Assembly: GCF_002407605.1 (NCBI RefSeq)
Contig: NZ_NXGV01000001.1
Span: 1,774,076-1,838,075, forward strand
Direction: 5' to 3'
Length of the DNA stretch: 64,000 nt
DNA from: Marinobacter sp. ANT_B65
GTDB taxonomy: Bacteria > Pseudomonadota > Gammaproteobacteria > Pseudomonadales > Oleiphilaceae
Shown here one piece after another: positions 28,601 to 36,906 of this stretch (position 1 is the stretch's first letter; every line of letters begins with the position of its first letter). The position numbers and the translations under genes were made by a program. The notes beneath the pieces were generated by a model that saw nothing but the letters and a program-made list of their open reading frames with translations, made no database searches and was not told where the DNA came from.

Positions 28601-31520
28601 CTTCACCACGAGCCGCGTTGATATCAAGCGGATCAAGGTCTGTGTTCCAATGAATTGAATCTTCTTGCCTCTTGAAGAGTTCAGGCCAATCAAACTTAGT
28701 TCGCTTTCCGTCAGCGCCTGCTATCTTTTCTACACCTGTTTCATCTGTCGGGTGAACACCAATATTGATCATTCCCTGTAGAAGCGGATAAGTGTTGGTA
28801 CCGCTCCTTGGTGTATCTAAACCCACACTCTCGAGGACATACTCCAGCAGAATTCGATCGCTATCCCCCTGTTTTCTTGCCTGCTTTATTAGTGTCCCTA
28901 GCTCATCTATCAGTTCATCATCATCGTTATCCACTGCTATTCTTCGACGTTTCTTCAGTGCAGCAAGATCCTCTGCCGGTTGAGCCGCTTTTTGTAATGC
29001 ATCTACCAAAACCTTACGCCGGGTGTCGTTGTGATGATGCCTTTCTATATCAATAGCTGTTTTCGCCGCATCTTGCCGACTGTCAGAAAACGCAACAACT
29101 TTGGGAGCGTTGCCCGAGCGCTTCAAAAGCTCAAGAACCTCGGTAGCCAGAAGCTGAGAAGTTTTAGCGAAACCGGTTCTGAAACTTCGAATTGGTGAAC
29201 GACGGTACTGATCACTCCTCCTGAAATAATCAGCACCGCATGCCGGACAGCAGTTTGGGGCTGCAGTTTTTGGGGCCTTGGTATCTCTTTTGCCGCCCTT
29301 TATGATTGAAAAAGCGCTTCCACTTATAGCTCCTAAACCACCCTTAGGCGCAGAGCCGCGGCGCAGCTGCCCATTTTTGGTATCTAGCCACCTTGGCTCC
29401 CAGCTTTCAGCTTCATTCTCTCCCTTCCTCGGATCCATATGGGACGGCCAGAAAAGAACGAACTCCTCATGACTAAGATCCTCAAAGCTCCGGCCTGCAC
29501 CAGACTCAGGAAGCGTCTCAAGCTCCTGAGTCTGAGGGAGGAGCTCTATCGGTGGGTTTGGCCCGCGATGGCCTCCATGCCCTCTTAAGCCTCCAATAAA
29601 CTCCGAATGACAGCCTTCACAGTGAAACAACTCAAACAGTCGTTGGGCTCCCTGATCCGTCTCGACGTGACTGGCGCCCCGCTCTATCGTCAAGCCTTCG
29701 TATTGCAGCCCTTGCTCTGCCATTAGTGGAGTTGCAAACAGCCCCTCCAAACTTCGCAGAAAAAGGTGCTCACGAAATGCGATGCTCTCAGACCCCGCCT
29801 CATCCCCAAGACCTCTGATGAGAGTCAAACCACGTATCGCCGTTATCGCATCTGGATCGCCAAAGATTTTCCGGGCTAATTGAGATATAGCTCTAGCCTT
29901 GATATCGCCGCTGTCATCAGCGCAGCCATACGTAAGCATGGCTGCCGCCTCATCTACGATATTTACCAATAAAGCATTAGCAGATAGCCCCAGCGCCTCA
30001 CCGCATATGGCTATAAGTTGATCAAGTTCTGGATCTTTTCTGGGTTGATAATCGAGCTTTCCGATGTATTCACCGCTCGGAGTGAGATGCTTAGTCAGTG
30101 CCTCGAAGGGAGCAGGTAAAACCGGTCCTGATGCGGAAGGCTGAGGTAAGGACACCTCACCCGTTACCACTGAAGCGGCCCAATCGTCTGGATTAGAGAA
30201 CCCTTTGCTTGAGACGTTTATAAAACTGCCAAAGGGACCAAAAAAATCATACAAATACTGCAGGCTTGCCGGCCTCTCATCGCCCTCTATTGGTAGTGAG
30301 GCACTCGAAGCCAGGATTCGTAATTTGTGACGAAGTTCAGGGCGATCCAGGCCGAGTCGATTAATAAAAACTCGAATTAAAGACGAAACTTCGGAGCCAG
30401 TAGAACCACGTATCAAATGGAGCTCATCGAGAACTAGGAAAAAATAGGCCTCTGGATCGGTTTCCAGCCATTGTCGCGTCTGCTCAAAAATTGGCGTATC
30501 AACTTCGCGTGAGAGCATGGCATTTAGCATCGAAACGTTTGTCACTAGTAGGTCAGGTGGTGTCTCTTGCATATCCCACCGGGTGATCAATTCAGCCCCT
30601 TCCGGTGACGGAAAAAGGTACCGGGTTGGGTCTGGAGATTCCCCTAAAATAGCATCGAACCGTCGTGCCTTGTCCTGATCTTCGGCAAGGCTATGCAGTG
30701 CTGTGCGCATCCGCTCCAAGCGCCCTTTTGCGCTTTTTATCTCCTGCTCATCACGACGTCTGGGGTGTTTCACATAGCCCGGTACTGGACTAGCACTGGT
30801 GTATCGACCGAAAAATATCCGATTACCATTAGCTCGTTGATTCAAAACCGTTTCAGCTTCGGGAGAATCGAGCATTTTCCGTAACCGAACCATCTGATCT
30901 TCAACTAAGGCATTCATTGGATAAAGTAACAACGCTCTTACTGCCTTAGGGCGAGAATGCGACTCCTCTTTTCTATGGGGAGTAAAAGCACCACCATCTT
31001 TCCACCAATGGGTGTCAAGGTAACCAGGCCACGGTGCTGGCCAGCGAGTCGCCTCTGCCATAAGCTCGGCAAGTATTGGGAGAAGAAAAGCTTCTGTTTT
31101 CCCTGATCCAGTGCCCGAAGTCACTATACCGGGATGCCCGGGCATCAAGCCCCGGCGGAGCATGTCCATTTGATGCTGGTAGGGTTTAAATAGGCTGCTT
31201 CGCTTCAGGTCGCCTTCTGATTGTTTGCCTGGGAACAGGCCAGAAAGGATCATCTCTATGATGGCTTGGCGTTCCTCTTTCGAAAAGCGAGAAAGAGGAT
31301 TCTCATCAGACTCCTGATCAAGCAAGCACTCCATTGAGTTCTCTGCTTGCCGATAACGCACAACAGGTTCAAGGAAAGGCTCTGGCATCAGGGTCCCCGG
31401 TTGGGTCAGAAGCCTCATCCGCTCTTGCCGCAAGTCGTCGCGCCTGAGTCGATAAACCGTATCCAAATAGGAAAGATAAAGTTCCTGAATATCTTTATAT
31501 GCACCTATGGGGTCTATCAT
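25692..31520 (-). CDS. YprA-family helicase with fused DUF1998/MZB region (1942 aa)
   Basis: Helicase motifs: Walker A SGTGSGKTEAF (residues 135-145), YPMNALVEDQM near 200, DELH near 365, SDSRQDAAK near 815, TMEVGIDIGSL then RVGRAGRR around 1225-1250. Zinc-binding pairs include CPACG (near 760), CQTCG...CTRCH (near 1105) and CPNCG...CNDCG (near 1510). The C-terminus has the DUF1998/MZB cluster CIRSCYRCIQRYGN near 1840. DISARM splits these functions between DrmA and DrmB; here they are one polypeptide, as in DruE and in ARMADA-type systems. It starts 15 nt after the 661-aa gene, so the three genes 36051-25692 form one unit. Confidence 0.86.
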   Translation of the reverse strand: MIDPIGAYKDIQELYLSYLDTVYRLRRDDLRQERMRLLTQPGTLMPEPFLEPVVRYRQAENSMECLLDQESDENPLSRFSKEERQAIIEMILSGLFPGKQSEGDLKRSSLFKPYQHQMDMLRRGLMPGHPGIVTSGTGSGKTEAFLLPILAELMAEATRWPAPWPGYLDTHWWKDGGAFTPHRKEESHSRPKAVRALLLYPMNALVEDQMVRLRKMLDSPEAETVLNQRANGNRIFFGRYTSASPVPGYVKHPRRRDEQEIKSAKGRLERMRTALHSLAEDQDKARRFDAILGESPDPTRYLFPSPEGAELITRWDMQETPPDLLVTNVSMLNAMLSREVDTPIFEQTRQWLETDPEAYFFLVLDELHLIRGSTGSEVSSLIRVFINRLGLDRPELRHKLRILASSASLPIEGDERPASLQYLYDFFGPFGSFINVSSKGFSNPDDWAASVVTGEVSLPQPSASGPVLPAPFEALTKHLTPSGEYIGKLDYQPRKDPELDQLIAICGEALGLSANALLVNIVDEAAAMLTYGCADDSGDIKARAISQLARKIFGDPDAITAIRGLTLIRGLGDEAGSESIAFREHLFLRSLEGLFATPLMAEQGLQYEGLTIERGASHVETDQGAQRLFELFHCEGCHSEFIGGLRGHGGHRGPNPPIELLPQTQELETLPESGAGRSFEDLSHEEFVLFWPSHMDPRKGENEAESWEPRWLDTKNGQLRRGSAPKGGLGAISGSAFSIIKGGKRDTKAPKTAAPNCCPACGADYFRRSDQYRRSPIRSFRTGFAKTSQLLATEVLELLKRSGNAPKVVAFSDSRQDAAKTAIDIERHHHNDTRRKVLVDALQKAAQPAEDLAALKKRRRIAVDNDDDELIDELGTLIKQARKQGDSDRILLEYVLESVGLDTPRSGTNTYPLLQGMINIGVHPTDETGVEKIAGADGKRTKFDWPELFKRQEDSIHWNTDLDPLDINAARGEVGKAQRTLIEDVLFSRNYFALEETGLGYPCVEVGEGAGAEAEADELDAFLRVLADSYRVMANKWVREDDIKEWVDGHSVSSRRVKEFMKASAVDGPRMTGILGKLENLGHKGGIIRLEKLRVRLVKPDAPVFECQTCGRAHLHRGTGVCTRCHDGLSKNPNLTADDLRRRNYISLRLEKALADEQSSFRLRCEELTGQTSSPADRLRRFQGIFLDEEVGSLKRLAEEIDLLSVTTTMEVGIDIGSLQAVYQANMPPQRFNYQQRVGRAGRRKQAFSLAMTLCRGRSHDMHYFRHPEAITGDAPPPPFLTQDHIDIALRLVRKAWLTKAFELLRQEDGAEFPGDQAPPDIHGEYLPARNFYEQNSGWPVRLEAALIQTIHVSDEICSVLGAGIPGRSEALSEYMQPKLIIKEIMDLKAEGARRDIGLAQFLAESGLLPMFGMPTRVRPMYLGLKSAGQERVEWDLVDREIDVAIYEFAPGQVVVRDKRLHESIGFTDQLGYVQRSKGGPKVVPSPNESWWSDKAGIADCPNCGALNRTAGDSEPKNLSCNDCGENIPAENVELYFSPAAFRTDFIPRTSDGTEPPRSMVRRETGAIIKPMETTVVRDTNLSVASGTEAYVIRRNRGPIAVGGEPESYEIVTRAQSRVYVPVKGFRSIAELPNQAILAEKAKSREHWIEQPEGPAPAQVRLFSSKRTDAISVGMLSIGSGLSMGRIGPRKQSGTSLRAAALSATHMLVQRASLAMDIAPEEFEPLEPRLRDGKPYLQIADTLVNGAGFCRRLAKAGKGPEPLVVELIRSMIDNSNDAMTGAFFELTHKEECIRSCYRCIQRYGNRGYHGLLDWRLGIGFLRAMLDPAYKAGLDGEFHRYPELEDWRSQAEMAAENIRRLNPDHCSLISIGRINLPAVIDKSNPESHEAFVIVHPFWDLHTPALALKEAVDELDHSLAVRFVDTFEASRRLMSAMQFARTRI

Positions 31521-31535
31521 TACAACGCCTCAGTC

Positions 31536-33521
31536 TTAATTCTCAAAAAGTGATTTTAACCAGCTACGCCCGTTATCTCGCAGAACTGCAATTCGCATCA
31601 AAATATCAGCTGCCGAGGTATTACCTTCGGCATAATGGCATGCAGCTCGAAACATACCTGCCTCAAGAGAGGTGGCGCTATCTTTCTCTACCTGCACATC
31701 GTCGAGGTAGTCCAGTAAGTCAGCTCCATCTATCTCAGGGGATTGGTCAGTGGTAAGAACCGTATTTTGATGCGCTGTTTTATTGTGACCGGTAAGAAAA
31801 CTGGCGGGCCTTAGTCCTTTCAAAGAAGGATCCAACGGAACAGCTACTTTGTCCAAATTCGGAAAAAAACGATCACGGTCAAGAAGAGGTGCATCGAGGC
31901 TAGCTGCTACAAGCAGGTTTTTCGGCCGATGTTGGCTAGCAAGAACGCCAATCAAGCTCGGCAGCCAAACGTCCATTGGCGTCCGCTGCAAGCCATCAAG
32001 CCATACCAGGTAGAAGCGTTCACTATTTTTTATAGCTGCATTCCAGCTACGCGCAAATGCGGTTAAAGCCCCTCGTACCGGTTCCGTCCATAAATCATCT
32101 AAGCTTAGAATGGCCGGCCCAAGCGGTTGCCTTACAAACTCGCCCCCCGCAGCCGAGTTGGCGTATGCAGGGACCACAATCTCTGCTGCAGCTTGGGGCA
32201 GTATGGTGAGTGCGCCAGATCGCAATGCGATATCCAGTGCTGATAGGTCTTCAATGTTTAGACCAGTCCTTCTCGCATCAACCGACAGGCGTTCTGTGAA
32301 TGTTTTGAAATCTATTGGCTGGCCCATAGTCAGCTGGTCGACACGCGCCCAAGGGGGAAGGGTCTGATTAACCGGCTGAATCAAGGCGCCTGATGACCCC
32401 AGCGACTCTTTCAAGCGTTCAACTAAACCTTGAGAACTCTCACAATCTGGCTCACGTATATCACCCAGCGCACCGTTCAACTCGGCAACTTCAGTAAAAA
32501 GCTGCCGCCTAAAAGTCGTTAACGTTTTTGAAACATCTTCGTATTCGTTAAGGGCCTCACCCAGCTTAGTTTTTTCTTTCTCTACCTCTTGTTCCACCGT
32601 GTCCCATTTGTCGTAGAGCTCGCTCAGATCATTCTCTATCTCAGCTCTCACAACGGGTTCAAGGTCGGAACGAAGCTCCACAACAGCACGTGCTCGAATA
32701 AGCTCGAGCTCATCCCGCACTGGCGCTAGTTCAGAAAGAGCCAGTGCAACTTCCTTTGCAGAATTGAGGTGATCTTGAGCGCGGGCAGAATAGCTCTCTA
32801 GCCACTCATTTAATGAATCCCACTCAGGTTGCTCTTGAGCTAAAGCAGATGCCCGATTCAAAACAGAAATAATTCGTTCACGTTCAGTCTTGGAAGGCCC
32901 CACTTCATCAACTTTCTTAAGGCGCTTAAGTACCGTGTCGAGCAGGTCCTGATCCATCTGCCAATGAATTTCTTCTTGAAACTCACCAACTGTGACTCCC
33001 GGGATTTCCAGAAACTGATCATCAAATTTATCACCTGAAAACACCTCAGGATTTAACTTAAAAAGCTTTATCGCACCGGAGGGTGCTACTAACCTACCGG
33101 ACACAGGGTGTTCAGTTAGAGTGACAACAGCACACTGAGTGTCTGAAATAGCAGCAATAAGTTCAGAAGAACGGGGAGCCACTCTGACTACCCCTTTTTC
33201 AAGCAACGCCGCTCTTGCAGCCTCCATGCCTCTCTTTCTGAAATCAACCACTTGCCTTAGGGGCTTTGCCTGATCAACGATAAACTGATCTTTATTTTCA
33301 TCAAGAGAAGTTCTGGGATTCAAGACGGCCGTAATAGCCACTGGCTGATTCAACTGTAACCACGACAAACTGACTGCAAAAACCTTCCCGAATGGCGGCA
33401 GGTCTGCGGAAAAATCTTCGGCTCGCCGCCACTTTCCTGCGACGGCCCTTGCTACACAGGTAATTCTTGTATAGGGATTGGGAAGATAATCTGAGTAACC
33501 GAGATAGAGTCCGTTAGCCAT
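31536..33521 (-). CDS. Large coiled-coil protein, possible degenerate ATPase (661 aa)
   Basis: No family recognised. A long coiled coil occupies roughly residues 225-345 (many E/L/R heptads), flanked by mixed domains. The C-terminal third (for example FYLVWLDGLQRTPMDVWLP and KNLLVAASLDAP) has the hydrophobic strand plus D/LD pattern of a P-loop ATPase Walker B and sensor region, but I find no Walker A, so an ATPase role is doubtful. The frame opens at 33539, but the ATG at 33521 follows GGAGGTGCAGG and is preferred; either way it overlaps the upstream gene. It is likely a dedicated partner of the YprA helicase. Confidence 0.72.
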   Translation of the reverse strand: MANGLYLGYSDYLPNPYTRITCVARAVAGKWRRAEDFSADLPPFGKVFAVSLSWLQLNQPVAITAVLNPRTSLDENKDQFIVDQAKPLRQVVDFRKRGMEAARAALLEKGVVRVAPRSSELIAAISDTQCAVVTLTEHPVSGRLVAPSGAIKLFKLNPEVFSGDKFDDQFLEIPGVTVGEFQEEIHWQMDQDLLDTVLKRLKKVDEVGPSKTERERIISVLNRASALAQEQPEWDSLNEWLESYSARAQDHLNSAKEVALALSELAPVRDELELIRARAVVELRSDLEPVVRAEIENDLSELYDKWDTVEQEVEKEKTKLGEALNEYEDVSKTLTTFRRQLFTEVAELNGALGDIREPDCESSQGLVERLKESLGSSGALIQPVNQTLPPWARVDQLTMGQPIDFKTFTERLSVDARRTGLNIEDLSALDIALRSGALTILPQAAAEIVVPAYANSAAGGEFVRQPLGPAILSLDDLWTEPVRGALTAFARSWNAAIKNSERFYLVWLDGLQRTPMDVWLPSLIGVLASQHRPKNLLVAASLDAPLLDRDRFFPNLDKVAVPLDPSLKGLRPASFLTGHNKTAHQNTVLTTDQSPEIDGADLLDYLDDVQVEKDSATSLEAGMFRAACHYAEGNTSAADILMRIAVLRDNGRSWLKSLFEN

Positions 33522-36051
33522 AAAAACCTGCACCTCCATGCTTATAAATTCTCAATCGTTCACCCCTTCGCCGCTGCATAGCAAGCGATGCGACAGCCTG
33601 CTTATGGTTCTGCAATCCTTTCAGGCATATAGCCCCGCCAAATATCGCCCTAAGAACATTTACTTGGCTGAGGCTAACACCATACAAATAATGTGACTGG
33701 CCGGATTCAACAAGTATTGGCCCTGTTTGCACGAAAGACGCTCGTCTTAACCATTGGGCCACTGGTAACGGAAGATGCCCTCCTGGCCTCCAGCTTCGGA
33801 GAATCGAATCAGACCACTCGAATTGCGGTTTTCGAGAAAGGCGAGAATATTCCAGGAACCCAATAACTCGCTGGTGAGTGACAAATTCGTGGTTAGTTCC
33901 TCTAACGCTATACACATCTCTATCATCATCGCGAATAAAGCGTGAAAGCGTCCAGGTGCCCGCTTTATGCGAACCACTCGGCATGAACTTTTTTAGCTCA
34001 GCATGCCAGAGTCCTGCACATTCGCGCCCTTGCGTTGTACGCTTCTCTTCCGGCCAACAAGCAGGAGCTGGTCGAAGTTTCGGAATTTTTGCCTGATAGA
34101 TTTTGTAATGCAGTTTTTCGGCCACCTCAGGGATACGATCGCCAACAAGCCCGATAACAGGCACAGCCCAGGAGTTTTCGGCATTTATTTCAATTGCCAC
34201 TGAGACTTCTTTTGCTTCAACGGTCAGCAGATCCAGTTCCTCGCTGCCCAAGGCCCCCTCGACCAGCCCAGTCTTGTCACCTGTCAGTACAATGTAAGGC
34301 CGCACCACTCTCCAAAAACGCCCTCGCCATTGCCGATTTAGATCCTGAGCAATCCAGCCAGCCTCCTCTAGCGAGCGCAAAATATCCCAAGGAGACACTG
34401 AGCCTGGCACTATTCGTTTGATGAGCTGAACTATCTCTCCCTCTGGCCGTGGCGATCCGAAACGTGCATATATAGCTTCTAAAACGTCTGCGAAACGATT
34501 CGGATACAGACCCGCGCTAAAGGGATATGCACCATCCGTAAGAAACGGCCCGCCATCAAAGCGCACCTCCACTGACTCCTCATGACGTTCAGACCTTGCT
34601 GCCCATCGGGTCGCTAGCGGAGCGTTACGTATTAGCTGAAACGATGTTTTAAAAATGGATGAGTCACTGGCTGAAGCATCAATTCGTCGTCGACCATCAG
34701 TTGGCGAAGAGTCTTCTATTATCGCCACGCCCCCCTCATATCTAAGGGCTACTTCCGGAATGATGGTGAGCTTTTTACAATCATGGAGTCGTATATAGGG
34801 CAACAAACCGGGCCTGTTAAGCCATTTCCCTCTACCAAGCGACACACCGCCTTCTAGTTGAGCACTAGATTGCGAAGCTTCCTTCTTAACTATCCCCTCC
34901 CCTCGGGTCAGCTCAAGCGCTTCCGCCAAGGTCATCGGTTCCGACACCTTCCAGCATTTCCCTGCCGTCAAGCTAGCGGGCATATAAGCAACGACATCGT
35001 CGAGACATGAAAGGATGATAGCTCTGCAGTCTTCTGGTGTCTTTTGGTCATCTTGAGCCCACAGACCACCGGGGACTTCATGGAGGATCAAAACTCCAGA
35101 CTTAAGCAATTTCTCTACTTGAAGAGGTGCTTTCGAGTAATTCAAAAGCTCTTCAAAGCTGCCAGACCAATATGAGTTATCTAATTGAGATCTGCGGTTC
35201 CCTCGCGCCAACGAAGCTTCAATTTCATCACCGTTCCAACCAGTGAAAGCAAGGGATAGGCGCCACAGCAGAGACGCCCTTTCGGGTTCACTTTGCGACA
35301 GTTCTGCTAATACATTCTCAATTAGCCGCCAAAATGAGCTCTGTTCAAAGGAGTCGCTCTGCCGATAAAGCATCTCCAATTCGCGCAGATCATCCTGCAT
35401 ACGCTCCGGGAGCTGAGCGCTTTCGCTAGATAACTGTTGGAAAAGAGCATAGCGGTTTTCCAGAGCTCGTTCAGGTAACCGCTTCAACACGCTTTTTAGC
35501 TGGGAACGATCATTTCTTGACGGATACGCTAACCGAACGGCATACCCTATTTGGGTCATGTTTCCTGGATCAGGCAGAACAATCCGTCTAAATGGCTCCC
35601 CTTTTGAGATTTCGCTATCGATCCACCTTGCTAGTGAGCGCCAAAGAGAGTTGACGCCTTGGACCTGCTGCTCCTGGCCATTGTCGTCATCAAGCAGCAC
35701 GCCTAAACGCTCACGAAAATTACCAGAGTCGCCGGCTTCAGTTGTTGTTGCGCTCACAACACAGGTTAAAACGAGGAAGTGGAAGCGGTGATACACATGA
35801 GAACCCACATATTTGGACACTTCCGTACCCAGAACTTTTCTTACAGTATCCCGAGAAAAAATCGCCATAAATGAGCTAAGAATCTCTTCGTCAGACAGAT
35901 CCTCAAGGCCGGCCGCTGTGCGAAGTTCTGAAGGCGTAGCATCCAGCGAATCCAGAGGCGTGCTTCCACTCGGTCCATCCGTTCGCAAGTAGTGGTCTTG
36001 TAGGCACTCCGCCCACTCTTTGGCGGTGAGAATTGAATGCTTGGCAGTCAT
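33514..36051 (-). CDS. Large unknown protein linked to the YprA helicase (845 aa)
   Basis: No recognised domain. The sequence is soluble, with no membrane segment or signal peptide. A region near residues 550-600 (LEEAGWIAQDLNRQWRGRFWRVV) could be a winged helix. Position as first gene of the unit, overlapping the 661-aa gene, argues for a core subunit of the DISARM-related system. Its ATG overlaps the stop of a 38-codon relic frame as ATGA, and transcription probably starts in repeat R2. Confidence 0.75.
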   Translation of the reverse strand: MTAKHSILTAKEWAECLQDHYLRTDGPSGSTPLDSLDATPSELRTAAGLEDLSDEEILSSFMAIFSRDTVRKVLGTEVSKYVGSHVYHRFHFLVLTCVVSATTTEAGDSGNFRERLGVLLDDDNGQEQQVQGVNSLWRSLARWIDSEISKGEPFRRIVLPDPGNMTQIGYAVRLAYPSRNDRSQLKSVLKRLPERALENRYALFQQLSSESAQLPERMQDDLRELEMLYRQSDSFEQSSFWRLIENVLAELSQSEPERASLLWRLSLAFTGWNGDEIEASLARGNRRSQLDNSYWSGSFEELLNYSKAPLQVEKLLKSGVLILHEVPGGLWAQDDQKTPEDCRAIILSCLDDVVAYMPASLTAGKCWKVSEPMTLAEALELTRGEGIVKKEASQSSAQLEGGVSLGRGKWLNRPGLLPYIRLHDCKKLTIIPEVALRYEGGVAIIEDSSPTDGRRRIDASASDSSIFKTSFQLIRNAPLATRWAARSERHEESVEVRFDGGPFLTDGAYPFSAGLYPNRFADVLEAIYARFGSPRPEGEIVQLIKRIVPGSVSPWDILRSLEEAGWIAQDLNRQWRGRFWRVVRPYIVLTGDKTGLVEGALGSEELDLLTVEAKEVSVAIEINAENSWAVPVIGLVGDRIPEVAEKLHYKIYQAKIPKLRPAPACWPEEKRTTQGRECAGLWHAELKKFMPSGSHKAGTWTLSRFIRDDDRDVYSVRGTNHEFVTHQRVIGFLEYSRLSRKPQFEWSDSILRSWRPGGHLPLPVAQWLRRASFVQTGPILVESGQSHYLYGVSLSQVNVLRAIFGGAICLKGLQNHKQAVASLAMQRRRGERLRIYKHGGAGFYG

Positions 36052-36164
36052 AACGTCACCTCGTAACCACCTAGCAATCCAGTCGAATGAAAGATGCGAG
36101 GCAAAGGATCCAATTCATGACCTGACACTAAAGCGCGCACACCTAGTGCATTCAGTATTTGCAT
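36048..36164 (-). pseudogene. Relic of the drmD 5' end (38-codon frame)
   Basis: ATG at 36164 is preceded by AGGGGCCA as in drmD. The start MQILNALGVRALV aligns with MEALYAPGARVVV of drmD. A one-base insertion (GAATTGGATC against GAATGGATC) then shifts the frame, and DNA similarity fades near 36063. The frame stops at 36048, overlapping the ATG of the 845-aa gene, so it may still serve to couple translation. Confidence 0.7.
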
Positions 36165-36346
36165 GCTTGGCCCCTGAAAGCTTTGTGACGATTTTTATTG
36201 ATTCGGGCAGGATACTAACCATGAGATCCGACATCCGATGTCGCTGTATACAAATTACAATTTTGTTATGAGTAAGATGATGCGTCAGATTGATGTGAAG
36301 AGAAAGGGACCAGCTGTAAAATCTTGTTATTTAACTGTTTTATTTT
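36131..36346. repeat. Direct repeat R2 (copy of the drmD promoter region)
   Basis: Imperfect copy of R1 in the same orientation, covering the relic start codon, promoter and operator. Its outer end overlaps the last codons of the 162-aa gene. It supplies the likely promoter for the 845-aa/661-aa/YprA helicase unit. Confidence 0.9.
36229..36243. promoter_or_regulatory. Palindromic operator candidate, copy 2
   Basis: CGACATCCGATGTCG: a perfect 7-bp inverted repeat around a single central base. It follows TATACA (possible -10) on the minus strand, as copy 1 follows TATAAA. Confidence 0.65.
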
Positions 36347-36828
36347 TCAATAAATGCACATACGGAGTAATGCATGCAAAGTGTTTTTGCTGCCCTTTTA
36401 GACAGGCCCTTCCCTGAGCCTAATGAATATCTAAAATATCCAGTGTGGCTGTAATCAGCTGAGCACAGAAGACTGTTCAAGTCATATTCTTTACCAATCA
36501 CAATGCAATAAGAACCTCCCACCAGCTGTGACCCTGAGATGATGAGCGCTTGAAACTGATCTCCTGGGTACATTTCAACCATCTCATCTAAAAATGGAAA
36601 GTCGTTACTTTCTGCCGTTTCCTCATAAAAAGAAGACCAGATTGAGCTAAATTCGCCAGAAGCGAACATTGCCTGATCCGGCGATTCCTGATCGAGGATG
36701 GCAGCTATGATGGTCCCAACCGGAACCTGATCGTGTTCCCACTCGTCCACGTCAAAGTCAATGAAACGTCCAGTGATTGGGCAATTAATGCCTTTATGTT
36801 GATTATAATCTACTTTGACAATTTCCAT
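36340..36828 (-). CDS. Hypothetical acidic protein (162 aa)
   Basis: No recognised family. The N-terminus contains NCPITGRFIDFDVDEW; the protein is acidic with several cysteines and no membrane segment. AAGGATTAGCT precedes the ATG. It is the last gene before repeat R2 and follows the AddA-like gene by 78 nt in the same direction. It may be an immunity-type or orphan gene; nothing in the sequence decides. Confidence 0.65.
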   Translation of the reverse strand: MEIVKVDYNQHKGINCPITGRFIDFDVDEWEHDQVPVGTIIAAILDQESPDQAMFASGEFSSIWSSFYEETAESNDFPFLDEMVEMYPGDQFQALIISGSQLVGGSYCIVIGKEYDLNSLLCSADYSHTGYFRYSLGSGKGLSKRAAKTLCMHYSVCAFIEK

Positions 36829-36906
36829 AGCTAATCCTTACTAAGGGCTTTTACAATTAGTTTACGCAACGTAAATACTCACCAAGCATGCTCCGTATCG
36901 AGCTGG

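Noticed and set aside
36165..36345. R2 as an attachment site or insertion-sequence end
   Set aside because: The repeat contains promoter, ribosome binding site and drmD codons in direct orientation and no recombinase is near, so a duplicated gene start explains it better.
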